NCBI GenBank assembly: GCA_031553755.1
Contig: JAVBKZ010000046.1
Span: forward strand, 1-5,243
DNA length: 5,243 nt
Origin: JAIRVZ01 sp031553755
GTDB taxonomy: Bacteria > Bacteroidota > Bacteroidia > Bacteroidales > Azobacteroidaceae
Direction of reading: 5' to 3'
Shown here: positions 1 through 5,243 of the stretch, one piece after another
How positions within the stretch are numbered: the first letter of the stretch is position 1
How the letters are laid out: every line of letters begins with the position of its first letter
Made by a program: the position numbers and the translations under genes
The notes under the pieces: model-generated
Told to the model about the DNA's origin: nothing
Databases searched by the model: none
Seen by the model: only the letters and a program-made list of their open reading frames with translations

Positions 1-275
1 TTGTGAGGCAATAGCTTAAAAATCAACAGGGCAATCAAGTCTGTATCTAATTTGTAATCGGCCATAAAACGTTGAATCCTGCGTAAACTGGATTCGCTTT
101 TTGAACCGCTTTCAAAGGCGACTGCCAATTTTTCAAACCCAACACTCTGAACCTTGCATAATGCACAAATAAACATGCCAAAGAACTTTATTCGGGCTAA
201 GTTCATATTTTCCCCGAAATGATTGAGTAATACTGCAATCAATTTTGTATTTTTGTCTTGAACCTTAGTAGTCAT
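1..275 (-). CDS. IS4-family transposase, N-terminal part (cut by window edge)
   Basis: Reading the minus strand from the ATG at 275-273 gives 91 uninterrupted codons to the left edge, so the gene is partial at its 3' end. The product begins MTTKVQDKNTKL. It contains MNLARIKFFGMFICALC (residues 24-40) and a Ser/Arg-rich stretch, SESSLRRIQRFMADY (60-74). These resemble the N-terminal DNA-binding region of IS4-family DDE transposases that are common in Bacteroidales; this is recognition from memory, not a search. The catalytic DDE domain would lie outside the window, so activity cannot be judged. The role would be cut-and-paste movement of the element. The start is supported because family similarity begins shortly after it and no in-frame ATG lies just upstream. 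There is no obvious Shine-Dalgarno. The gene diverges from the phosphatase gene at 538. Confidence 0.85.
   Translation of the reverse strand, partial: MTTKVQDKNTKLIAVLLNHFGENMNLARIKFFGMFICALCKVQSVGFEKLAVAFESGSKSESSLRRIQRFMADYKLDTDLIALLIFKLLPH
1..275 (-). mobile_element. IS4-family insertion sequence, partial, end not resolved
   Basis: The transposase above implies an insertion sequence that enters from the left. Its transposase-proximal end must lie between 276 and the promoter at 471, because the host promoter and gene beyond are intact. Only one end is present, so its terminal inverted repeat cannot be matched to a partner and no target duplication can be tested. The coordinates given are therefore the minimum extent. 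Confidence 0.7.
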
Positions 276-292
276 AATGTAGAGTAAACCGT

Positions 293-305
293 AGGAAGTT
301 TTCCT
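293..305. repeat. Short inverted repeat upstream of the transposase start
   Basis: AGGAA-GTT-TTCCT is a perfect 5-bp stem with a 3-nt loop. It lies 18-30 nt upstream of the transposase ATG and would be in its 5' leader. It could be a small leader hairpin or part of the IS end, but a repeat this short can occur by chance in AT-rich DNA. Confidence 0.3.
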
Positions 306-470
306 CTAAGATACTGATTATTAAGGTTACATCCTAATAAATTCGCAACTATTTTGCTGAATATCTGTAAGCTATTTATTTTTTGTCATGTACTAAAAAG
401 AAAATTATATAAGCAACCTTATTCGCGTAATTAGTAGCCAAATAAAAAAGACAATAGTAACAGATTAAAA

Positions 471-501
471 TTTGTATTTTAATCATTTATTATTAGCTTT
501 G
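471..501 (+). promoter_or_regulatory. Bacteroidota-type promoter for the phosphatase gene
   Basis: TTTG at 471-474 and TAGCTTTG at 494-501 are separated by 19 bp. This matches the Bacteroidota housekeeping consensus TTTG / N19-21 / TAnnTTTG. Transcription would begin a few bases after 501, about 30 nt before the ATG at 538. A possible TTG start at 472 falls inside the -33 element, so it cannot be the start of this transcript's gene. This is the best-formed promoter in the window. Confidence 0.75.
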
Positions 502-537
502 TCTACCCAGGAAAAAGACAAAATACAAATTAAAATC

Positions 538-1419
538 ATGAAAAAAATCTATTTATCTGTTATACTTTTATTTTTTGTTATAACTGCAAATGCAAAAATA
601 AAAGGAGTAGAACATATCATCGTAATCGGGATGGATGGATTTGGCGCTTACGCTTATCAGGAAGCTGATATTCCTAATATAAAAAATTTACAATCAAAGG
701 GAGTTTTATCTTTGAAAGGACGATCTGTTTTACCTTCTTCAAGCGCTACTAATTGGGCATCAGCATTGATGGGAACGAGTCCAAGCATGCACGGATATAC
801 AGAATGGGGCAGCCGCACTCCCGAAATTCCATCAGCAATAACAAATCAATATAATTTATTTCCAACCATTTTTAGCATAATTAGAGAACAAAAAAAACAA
901 TCGGTTATTGGTGCGGTTTATAGTTGGGAAGGAATTGGTTATTTATTTGAAAAAGAATCGGTTAATTTCGACATTTGCACAAAAGGAGATGATGATGCCG
1001 CGGTTGATTCTACTATTGCCATAATCAAAAAAGACAAGCCATTGTTTACTTTTATTCATTTAGACCAACCCGATGGAGCCGGACATAAATACGGACATGG
1101 ATCGAAAGAATATTTTGACGAAATCAAAAAAAACGATGAACGTATCGGACGAATTGTGAAAACTGTTGAAGAACTTGGAATTGCAGGGAAAACAATGTTT
1201 TTGATTCTAAGTGACCACGGAGGTATCAATAAAGGACACGGAGGAAAAACTTTAAATGAAGTTGAAATCATCTGGTTACTTAGCGGACCTAAAATTAAAC
1301 AAAATTATATCCTCCAAAATCCATTAATCATATACGATACCGCGCCTACAATTGCTGAAATATTGGGTTTAAAGATTCCTCAGGCATGGAGAGGTAAACC
1401 TGTTGTTGAATGTTTTTAA
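538..1419 (+). CDS. Secreted alkaline phosphatase family protein (phosphodiesterase/nucleotide pyrophosphatase type)
   Basis: This 293-residue protein has a clear signal peptide: KK, a hydrophobic core at residues 5-16, then ANA|K with predicted cleavage after residue 19. It should act in the periplasm. The metal-dependent hydrolase motifs of the alkaline phosphatase superfamily (PF01663-like) are present. These are IVIGMDG with Asp33; PSSSATNW, with Ser69 aligning by spacing with the NPP nucleophile; D179-x3-H183 in PDGAGH; SDHGG with Asp226/His227; and GHGG with His234 as the probable last ligand. These residues would bind two metal ions and cleave phosphate mono- or diesters. The substrate cannot be inferred. 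The Asn that follows the nucleophile by 21 residues in NPP enzymes appears to be Trp90 here, so classic NPP specificity is doubtful. The ATG at 538 is chosen because the signal peptide begins there and the promoter ends at 501. The neighbours suggest no pathway. Confidence 0.9.
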   Translation: MKKIYLSVILLFFVITANAKIKGVEHIIVIGMDGFGAYAYQEADIPNIKNLQSKGVLSLKGRSVLPSSSATNWASALMGTSPSMHGYTEWGSRTPEIPSAITNQYNLFPTIFSIIREQKKQSVIGAVYSWEGIGYLFEKESVNFDICTKGDDDAAVDSTIAIIKKDKPLFTFIHLDQPDGAGHKYGHGSKEYFDEIKKNDERIGRIVKTVEELGIAGKTMFLILSDHGGINKGHGGKTLNEVEIIWLLSGPKIKQNYILQNPLIIYDTAPTIAEILGLKIPQAWRGKPVVECF

Positions 1420-1501
1420 CATAACTACAATAAAAAAATAGTCATACTGTTTTCTTTAAATTTATAACAACAGTTAGTAAATACATCATAAAAATTTGAT
1501 T

Positions 1502-1509
1502 TATCTTTG
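1502..1509 (+). promoter_or_regulatory. -7 element TATCTTTG before the GNAT-like gene
   Basis: TATCTTTG matches TAnnTTTG exactly and sits 23 bp before the ATG at 1533, giving a short leader. No TTTG lies at the expected 19-21 bp upstream; the TTTG at 1495-1498 is too close. The promoter is therefore probable but has a weak -33 half. It suggests the gene can be transcribed independently of the phosphatase gene. Confidence 0.5.
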
Positions 1510-1532
1510 TATGTTTTAAAATTAAAAATACA

Positions 1533-2669
1533 ATGTCCATAGCATCCGTTACAATTGTAGAAGTAACTTCAGAACAACAACTGAAGGAATTCGTAAAGTT
1601 CAACATCAATCTTTATAAAGGTTGCCCTTATCATGTTCCTACTTTAATTTCAGATGAAATCATGACTTTAAGTAAGGATAAAAATCCCGCTTTCGAATTT
1701 TGTGAAGCTAAATATTTTTTGGCTTACAAAGAAGGAATGATTGTCGGACGAATCGCGGGAATAATCAATCATAAAGCTAATAAAACGTGGAACCAAAACT
1801 ATGCCCGGTTTAGTTTTATTGATTTTATAGACGATTTTGAGGTATCAAAGACTTTATTCAAAACCGTTGAAAACTGGGCGATTTCGAAAGGAATGAACGG
1901 ATTGCAAGGGCCTCTCGGTTTTACAGACTTAGACCATGAAGGTTTATTGGTTTACGGATTCAAGGAATTAGGGACAATGGCTACTAGTTATAGTTATCCT
2001 TACTATAAAGAACATATCGAAAAACTTGGTTTCACTAAAGACCAAGATTGGCAGGAATTTAAAATAAAGATACCTCAAAAAGCTCCGGAAAAATTCAGGA
2101 GAGTCGCCGACATCGTAGGAAAGAAATTCGGATTGAAAGTCAAAAAATTCAAGAAAACCAAAGAGATATGGCCCTATGCTACCCGAATTTTCGAATTGTG
2201 GAACGAAGCATATAAACCTCTCTATGGTTATTCGGAATTATCTCCCAAACAAATTGAATATTACATTAAAATGTATATTCCCATGCTCCGGTTGGAATTA
2301 GTTACTCTGATTGTAAAAGAAAGCGATGATTCGGTTGTAGGAGTTGGAATAAGCCTTCCTAACTTATCTAAAGCACTCCAAAAAGCCAAGGGAAATTTAG
2401 TTCCTTTTGGTTGGATACATTTATTAAAAGCACTTTACGGCAAAAGTGATACTGTCGACTTATACATTATTGGCGTTTCCCCCGAATATCAGAGTAAAGG
2501 AGTAAACGCAATGATTTTTTGCGATTTAATTCCTATATGTAATAAAATAGGATATATTTATGCCGAAAGTAATCCTGAATTGGAACTCAATACAAAAGTA
2601 CAATCTCAATGGGAAGAATTCGAACACAGGCATCATAAAACGAGAAGGGCGTATATTAAGATGTTGTAG
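1533..2669 (+). CDS. GNAT-like acyltransferase-fold protein of unknown substrate
   Basis: This 378-residue protein lacks a signal peptide or membrane segment and is probably cytoplasmic. I recognise it as a conserved Bacteroidota family usually annotated as a GNAT-family or hypothetical protein. The N-terminal half has an acyltransferase-like pattern: FFLAYKEG-type strand residues near 61-68, VGRIAGIINHKAN (71-83), then the conserved GPLGFTDLDHEGLLVYG (126-142). The C-terminal half ends in a better GNAT motif A, LYIIGVSPEYQSKGVNAMIF (310-329), where Q320-x-x-G-V-N resembles the acetyl-CoA pyrophosphate loop Q/R-x-x-G-x-G/A. Two GNAT folds in tandem are therefore likely. Acetyl-CoA or another acyl donor is inferred; no acceptor is suggested by the sequence or neighbours. 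The ATG at 1533 follows a -7 element closely, and the family starts with a similar MSI-type N-terminus. The gene is 113 bp after the phosphatase gene and 80 bp before parE. Confidence 0.85.
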   Translation: MSIASVTIVEVTSEQQLKEFVKFNINLYKGCPYHVPTLISDEIMTLSKDKNPAFEFCEAKYFLAYKEGMIVGRIAGIINHKANKTWNQNYARFSFIDFIDDFEVSKTLFKTVENWAISKGMNGLQGPLGFTDLDHEGLLVYGFKELGTMATSYSYPYYKEHIEKLGFTKDQDWQEFKIKIPQKAPEKFRRVADIVGKKFGLKVKKFKKTKEIWPYATRIFELWNEAYKPLYGYSELSPKQIEYYIKMYIPMLRLELVTLIVKESDDSVVGVGISLPNLSKALQKAKGNLVPFGWIHLLKALYGKSDTVDLYIIGVSPEYQSKGVNAMIFCDLIPICNKIGYIYAESNPELELNTKVQSQWEEFEHRHHKTRRAYIKML

Positions 2670-2700
2670 ACGATTTTGAAAAAGCATATCCAATTCAGAT

Positions 2701-2731
2701 TTTAGCAAGAGAATCAATAACAATATATTTC
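2701..2731 (+). promoter_or_regulatory. Possible degenerate promoter for parE
   Basis: TTTA (2701-2704) and TATATTTC (2724-2731) are 19 bp apart, each one base from the Bacteroidota consensus. Transcription would start about a dozen bases before the parE ATG at 2750. In DNA this AT-rich a two-mismatch match is weak. Read-through from the GNAT-like gene is the alternative. Confidence 0.35.
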
Positions 2732-2749
2732 TATACAATCGACAGAGTC

Positions 2750-4606
2750 ATGGAAGAAAATACACAAATAGGAAATACACCTGAATATGTTGAAGATAAT
2801 ATTCAAACATTAGAATGGTGGGAACATATTCGCCGCCGTCCGGGAATGTATATCGGTAAACTTGGCGATGGTTCGTATGCCGATGACGGAATTTATGTAT
2901 TATTGAAAGAGGTATTAGATAATTCCATGGATGAATATATGATGGGATTCGGAAAATCAATTACCATCAGGATCGAAGAAGGCGTTGTTACTATTCGCGA
3001 TTATGGACGGGGAATTCCGTTAGGAAAAGTAGTTGACGCTTCTTCTAAAATGAATACGGGAGGAAAATACGACTCTAAGGCGTTCAAAAAATCAGTCGGT
3101 TTAAATGGTGTAGGTATTAAAGCCGTTAACGCCTTGTCGTCTTACATGCTGGTTCAAAGTTTTCGTGAAGGAGAAACCAAAGCTGTTGAATATAACCGTG
3201 CGCAAATTGTAGAAAATCCACCAATTTGTTCCTCGAAAGAACCCAACGGAACCTTAATCAATTTTATTCCGGATGAAGATATTTTCAAAAATTTTGAATA
3301 TAAAGATGAATATATCGAATCTCTGCTTAAAAATTATGTATTCCTGAATTCCGGATTAACTATCGATTATAACGGAAAAAAGTTTTATTCTAAAAACGGA
3401 TTGGTTGATTTGTTGAATGAAAATATGACATCCGATCCGCTTTATCCAATCGTACATTTACAAGGGGAAGACATCGAAATCGTGTTGACCCATGCCAACC
3501 AATATGGCGAAGAGTATTATTCTTTCGTAAACGGACAACATACAACGCAAGGGGGAACACATCTTTCCGCTTTCAGGGAATCGGCGTCGAGAGTTATCAA
3601 AGAATATTACAACAAAAACTTCGAATATGCCGACATCCGTAGCGGATTTATCGCGGCTATCAGTATCAAAGTCGAAGAACCGGTTTTCGAATCCCAGACA
3701 AAAACAAAATTAGGTTCGAAAGATATGGGCCCGAACGGCCCTTCCGTCGCCAAATTTATCGGAGATTTTGTCAAGAAAGAATTAGATAATTTTTTGCATA
3801 AACATTCCGAAACGGCCGATTCGATGTTGAAAAAAATACAGGATTCGGAAAAAGAAAGGAAAGCGATTGCCGGAGTTACCAAACTCGCCCGCGAACGGGC
3901 TAAAAAAGCGAACCTGCACAACAAAAAATTAAGAGATTGCCGCGTACATTATAACGACAACAAAGGTGATGAACGTGAAGAAACTTGTATTTTTATCACA
4001 GAAGGAGATTCCGCAAGCGGTTCTATCACGCAGAGCCGTAATCCGAATTTTCAAGCGGTATTCAGTCTGCGTGGAAAACCGCTGAACACTTTCGGGTTGA
4101 CAAAGAAAATTGTTTACGAAAATGAAGAATTTAACTTGTTACAAGCCGCGTTAAATATCGAAGATGGTTTGGAAGGATTGCGTTATAAAAAAGTGATAAT
4201 CGCCACAGATGCCGATGTCGATGGAATGCACATCCGTTTATTGATTATTACTTTCTTCCTGCAATTTTTCCCCGATTTAATTAAAAATAATCATGTTTTT
4301 ATCCTGCAAACTCCGCTGTTCAGGGTTCGAAACAAGAAAGAAACAATCTACTGTTATTCGGAAGAAGAACGTGTATCCGCCATCGAAAAATTAAAACCTA
4401 ATCCCGAAATCACCCGATTCAAAGGTTTGGGAGAAATTTCTCCTTCAGAATTTAAAAACTTCATAGATAAAGATTTACGTTTAGACCCGGTCACAATGAA
4501 AAAACAAGATTCCGTAAAAGAAATGCTTGAATTCTATATGGGTAAAAATACTTCCGAACGCCAAATTTTTATTATCGACAATTTGGTGGTGGAAGAAGAT
4601 GTATAG
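2750..4606 (+). CDS. parE: DNA topoisomerase IV subunit B (ATPase/TOPRIM subunit)
   Basis: This 618-residue type IIA topoisomerase B subunit pairs with ParC to unlink daughter chromosomes using ATP. The GHKL ATPase domain is intact: EVLDNSMDE with Glu54 and Asn58, DYGRGIP with Asp84 and Gly88, and the ATP lid GLNGVGIKA (117-125). The transducer domain has the QTKTK loop at 316-320 (Lys318 equivalent to the ATP-contacting Lys of GyrB). The TOPRIM domain has TEGDSASGS with Glu418, RGKPLNT (441-447) and DADVDG with Asp487, Asp489 and Asp491 for Mg2+. RFKGLGEISPSEF (556-568) is the tail motif. EISPSEF, rather than the EMN-type sequence of GyrB, together with the EGDSASGS and DGMHIR variants, favours ParE over GyrB as I recall Bacteroidales sequences. 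The length is normal and no key residue is missing. The ATG at 2750 gives the expected short N-terminal extension. parC does not follow in this window; the next ORF is convergent, 39 bp away. Confidence 0.95.
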   Translation: MEENTQIGNTPEYVEDNIQTLEWWEHIRRRPGMYIGKLGDGSYADDGIYVLLKEVLDNSMDEYMMGFGKSITIRIEEGVVTIRDYGRGIPLGKVVDASSKMNTGGKYDSKAFKKSVGLNGVGIKAVNALSSYMLVQSFREGETKAVEYNRAQIVENPPICSSKEPNGTLINFIPDEDIFKNFEYKDEYIESLLKNYVFLNSGLTIDYNGKKFYSKNGLVDLLNENMTSDPLYPIVHLQGEDIEIVLTHANQYGEEYYSFVNGQHTTQGGTHLSAFRESASRVIKEYYNKNFEYADIRSGFIAAISIKVEEPVFESQTKTKLGSKDMGPNGPSVAKFIGDFVKKELDNFLHKHSETADSMLKKIQDSEKERKAIAGVTKLARERAKKANLHNKKLRDCRVHYNDNKGDEREETCIFITEGDSASGSITQSRNPNFQAVFSLRGKPLNTFGLTKKIVYENEEFNLLQAALNIEDGLEGLRYKKVIIATDADVDGMHIRLLIITFFLQFFPDLIKNNHVFILQTPLFRVRNKKETIYCYSEEERVSAIEKLKPNPEITRFKGLGEISPSEFKNFIDKDLRLDPVTMKKQDSVKEMLEFYMGKNTSERQIFIIDNLVVEEDV

Positions 4607-4634
4607 GAAATTTGATTTTGGCATATTGAGCCGA

Positions 4635-4664
4635 TTGTATAAATCCTACAAATTGTGCGACAAT
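4635..4664. repeat. Two adjacent short inverted repeats between convergent genes
   Basis: TTGTA-N7-TACAA (4635-4651) is followed directly by ATTGT-GCG-ACAAT (4652-4664). Each is a perfect 5-bp stem. They lie 28 bp past the parE stop and overlap the 3' end of the C39 ORF. Neither is GC-rich nor followed by a T-tract, so they are weak candidates for a bidirectional terminator. The second overlaps the point where the C39 protein stops resembling its family. Confidence 0.3.
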
Positions 4665-4999
4665 AACCCTTTGGCAGGATCTGAAACATAAACCTTATTT
4701 TTAGAAACTTTATAAACGACTATGAAGTGATTATTATCCCAATGGATAATACAAGGAAGCAATACCCTGTCTGCCAAATCATCTATGGTTGCTTTTACAG
4801 AAATACTTCGCAGGCCAATTTTATCGGCTGCATAACTGATGTCTGAAAATGAAACACCTTCGCGGGTAATTCCGCAAATATCGCGCAAGTATTGAAGTGA
4901 ATAGTATTTCCAATAGTATTTGGCGATGATTTTCAGGCTGGCCGGACCGCAGTCTTTGGAGTCCATTTGGTATTCGTGGGGGAAGCGGTGGAAAGGCAT
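4646..4999 (-). CDS. C39 peptidase domain of a bacteriocin-type ABC exporter, truncated (possible pseudogene)
   Basis: The 117-residue product begins MPFHRFPHEYQMDSKDCGPA, the typical start of a peptidase-containing ABC transporter (PCAT). Such proteins cleave double-glycine leader peptides in the cytoplasm and export the mature peptide. All catalytic positions are visible: oxyanion-hole Gln11, nucleophile Cys17 in DCGPA, His91 in NNHFIVVY and Asp107 in SDPAKG. YSLQYLRDICGITREGVSFSDI (33-54) is also typical. Full-length PCATs run to roughly 700 residues with six membrane helices and an ATPase. This ORF ends four residues after GLL, in SHNL, and lacks the end of the peptidase domain and everything beyond. 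The DNA after the stop, as far as parE, encodes no continuation in the frames I checked. It is most likely a deletion remnant, though a stand-alone peptidase cannot be excluded. It is convergent with parE, and a probable IS66 end lies 117 bp before its start. Confidence 0.85.
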   Translation of the reverse strand: MPFHRFPHEYQMDSKDCGPASLKIIAKYYWKYYSLQYLRDICGITREGVSFSDISYAADKIGLRSISVKATIDDLADRVLLPCIIHWDNNHFIVVYKVSKNKVYVSDPAKGLLSHNL

Positions 5000-5079
5000 A
5001 TGTAGTTTAATTATCAGATTTGTAAATAATTTAGGTTATTACTTTACATTCAAGGTTCATTGTTATGTAAATAAGCATG

Positions 5080-5087
5080 CAAATGTA
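5080..5087 (-). promoter_or_regulatory. Possible -7 element for the C39 gene
   Basis: On the minus strand, 5087-5080 reads TACATTTG, an exact TAnnTTTG match about 80 nt upstream of the ATG at 4999. No good TTTG is present at the -33 distance (about 5107-5110 reads ACAT). The -33 region lies within a few bases of the probable IS66 end at 5116, so the insertion may have replaced the sequence just upstream of the promoter. Confidence 0.4.
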
Positions 5088-5115
5088 ATTAAAAATTTAT
5101 ATTCTTACATTTCAG

Positions 5116-5243
5116 GTAACTACTCAGGTCAGAACTTTAATTTTACCTTTTGGCAATTTCTGCCAACGCATAATACCTTGACCTTCCATTCTTCCTGGCA
5201 GTATCAGCGATAGAAAGCAGTTGTGAGAAAGAGTCCGCACCGG
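5116..5243 (-). mobile_element. Probable IS66-family element, one end, continuing past the window
   Basis: GTAACTACTCAGGTCAG starts at 5116. IS66-family termini characteristically begin with GTAA, and the element's probable transposase stops at 5143, only 27 bp inside this end. That spacing between end and stop codon is plausible for a transposase-last IS66 layout. If correct, the 8-bp target duplication would be the flanking CATTTCAG (5108-5115), to be found again beyond the other end. GC content inside the coding part is about 45% by hand count, visibly above the AT-rich flank. The opposite terminus is outside the window, so the boundary is an inference. Confidence 0.5.
5143..5243 (-). CDS. 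Probable IS66-family transposase, C-terminal end (cut by window edge)
   Basis: Reading leftward from the right edge, one minus-strand frame is open for 32 codons and stops with TAA at 5145-5143. The tail reads GADSFSQLLSIADTARKNG followed by RSRYYALAEIAKR. The pattern GA-x-x-S-x-x-L-x-S-I-x-x-TA-x-x-NG-x-x-x-Y-x-x-L resembles the C-terminal end of IS66-family transposases, which commonly read like GAEASANLYSLIETAKANG and then a Tyr-rich helix. This is recall, not an alignment. Only the tail is present, so neither the DDE core nor intactness can be assessed. One other minus-strand frame is also open here (ending in KVLT) but looks less protein-like. Confidence 0.5.
   Translation of the reverse strand, partial: GADSFSQLLSIADTARKNGRSRYYALAEIAKR

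Noticed and set aside
472..537. TTG-initiated N-terminal extension of the phosphatase
   Set aside because: The TTG lies within the -33 promoter element, and the extension would put 22 residues in front of a textbook signal peptide.
1056..1271. Minus-strand ORF inside the phosphatase gene
   Set aside because: It lies opposite the conserved metal-binding motifs PDGAGH and SDHGG and has no family resemblance.
1446..1474. Inverted repeat ACTGTT-N17-AACAGT after the phosphatase gene as a terminator
   Set aside because: The stem is short and AT-rich, the loop is 17 nt and no T-tract follows; it is too weak to call.
2526..2960. Two 70-codon minus-strand ORFs across the GNAT-like/parE junction
   Set aside because: They are antisense to conserved coding sequence and have no promoter or recognisable product.
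3607..3924. 105-codon minus-strand ORF inside parE
   Set aside because: It is an antisense shadow of the conserved transducer/TOPRIM linker region of parE and has low-complexity composition typical of shadow frames.
5044..5116. Imperfect direct repeat TTACATTCAAGG / TTACATTTCAGG
   Set aside because: Only two copies about 60 bp apart in AT-rich DNA, with no periodic array; likely chance, and the second copy abuts the IS66 target site.
5150..5166. Perfect 6-bp inverted repeat TTGGCA-ATTTC-TGCCAA as a terminator
   Set aside because: It is inside the end of the probable transposase coding sequence and is not followed by T residues on the minus strand.
4920..5213. 97-codon plus-strand ORF
   Set aside because: It runs antisense across the conserved start of the C39 gene, the intergenic region and the IS66 end; its product has no recognisable domain.

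Overview
The window looks like chromosomal DNA of a Bacteroidota (Bacteroidales-type) bacterium. It is AT-rich and has no clear Shine-Dalgarno sequences. Several gene starts are preceded by the Bacteroidota -7 element TAnnTTTG, and the clearest one also has a TTTG -33 element at the right spacing. The proteins (an IS4-type transposase, a two-domain GNAT-like protein, a ParE ending in NLVVEEDV) match what I recall of Bacteroidales families. No database search was possible.

Layout from left to right. Positions 1-275 (minus strand) hold the N-terminal 91 codons of an IS4-family transposase that runs off the left edge. An AT-rich gap follows, containing the unresolved end of that IS and a good promoter (471-501). 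Next come three plus-strand genes: a secreted alkaline-phosphatase-superfamily hydrolase (538-1419), a GNAT-like protein of unknown substrate (1533-2669) and the B subunit of topoisomerase IV, parE (2750-4606). Facing parE on the minus strand is a 117-codon ORF (4646-4999). It is the C39 peptidase domain of a peptidase-containing ABC exporter (PCAT), cut off before the membrane and ATPase domains. At the right edge, 5116-5243 looks like the end of an IS66-family element: a GTAA-starting terminus and the last 32 codons of a probable transposase on the minus strand.

The three plus-strand genes are separated by 113 and 80 bp. Each has at least a weak promoter candidate of its own, so they are better read as co-oriented neighbours than as one functional pathway. 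The phosphatase acts in the periplasm, the GNAT-like protein in the cytoplasm and ParE on DNA.

The ordinary core is bracketed by two unrelated insertion sequences whose transposases both read on the minus strand. The right side also carries the exporter remnant, which suggests local rearrangement downstream of parE. I see no convincing new biological system. The most interesting item is the isolated C39 peptidase, which keeps all its catalytic residues, next to the IS66 end. No tRNA, rRNA, CRISPR array, riboswitch or strong terminator was found.
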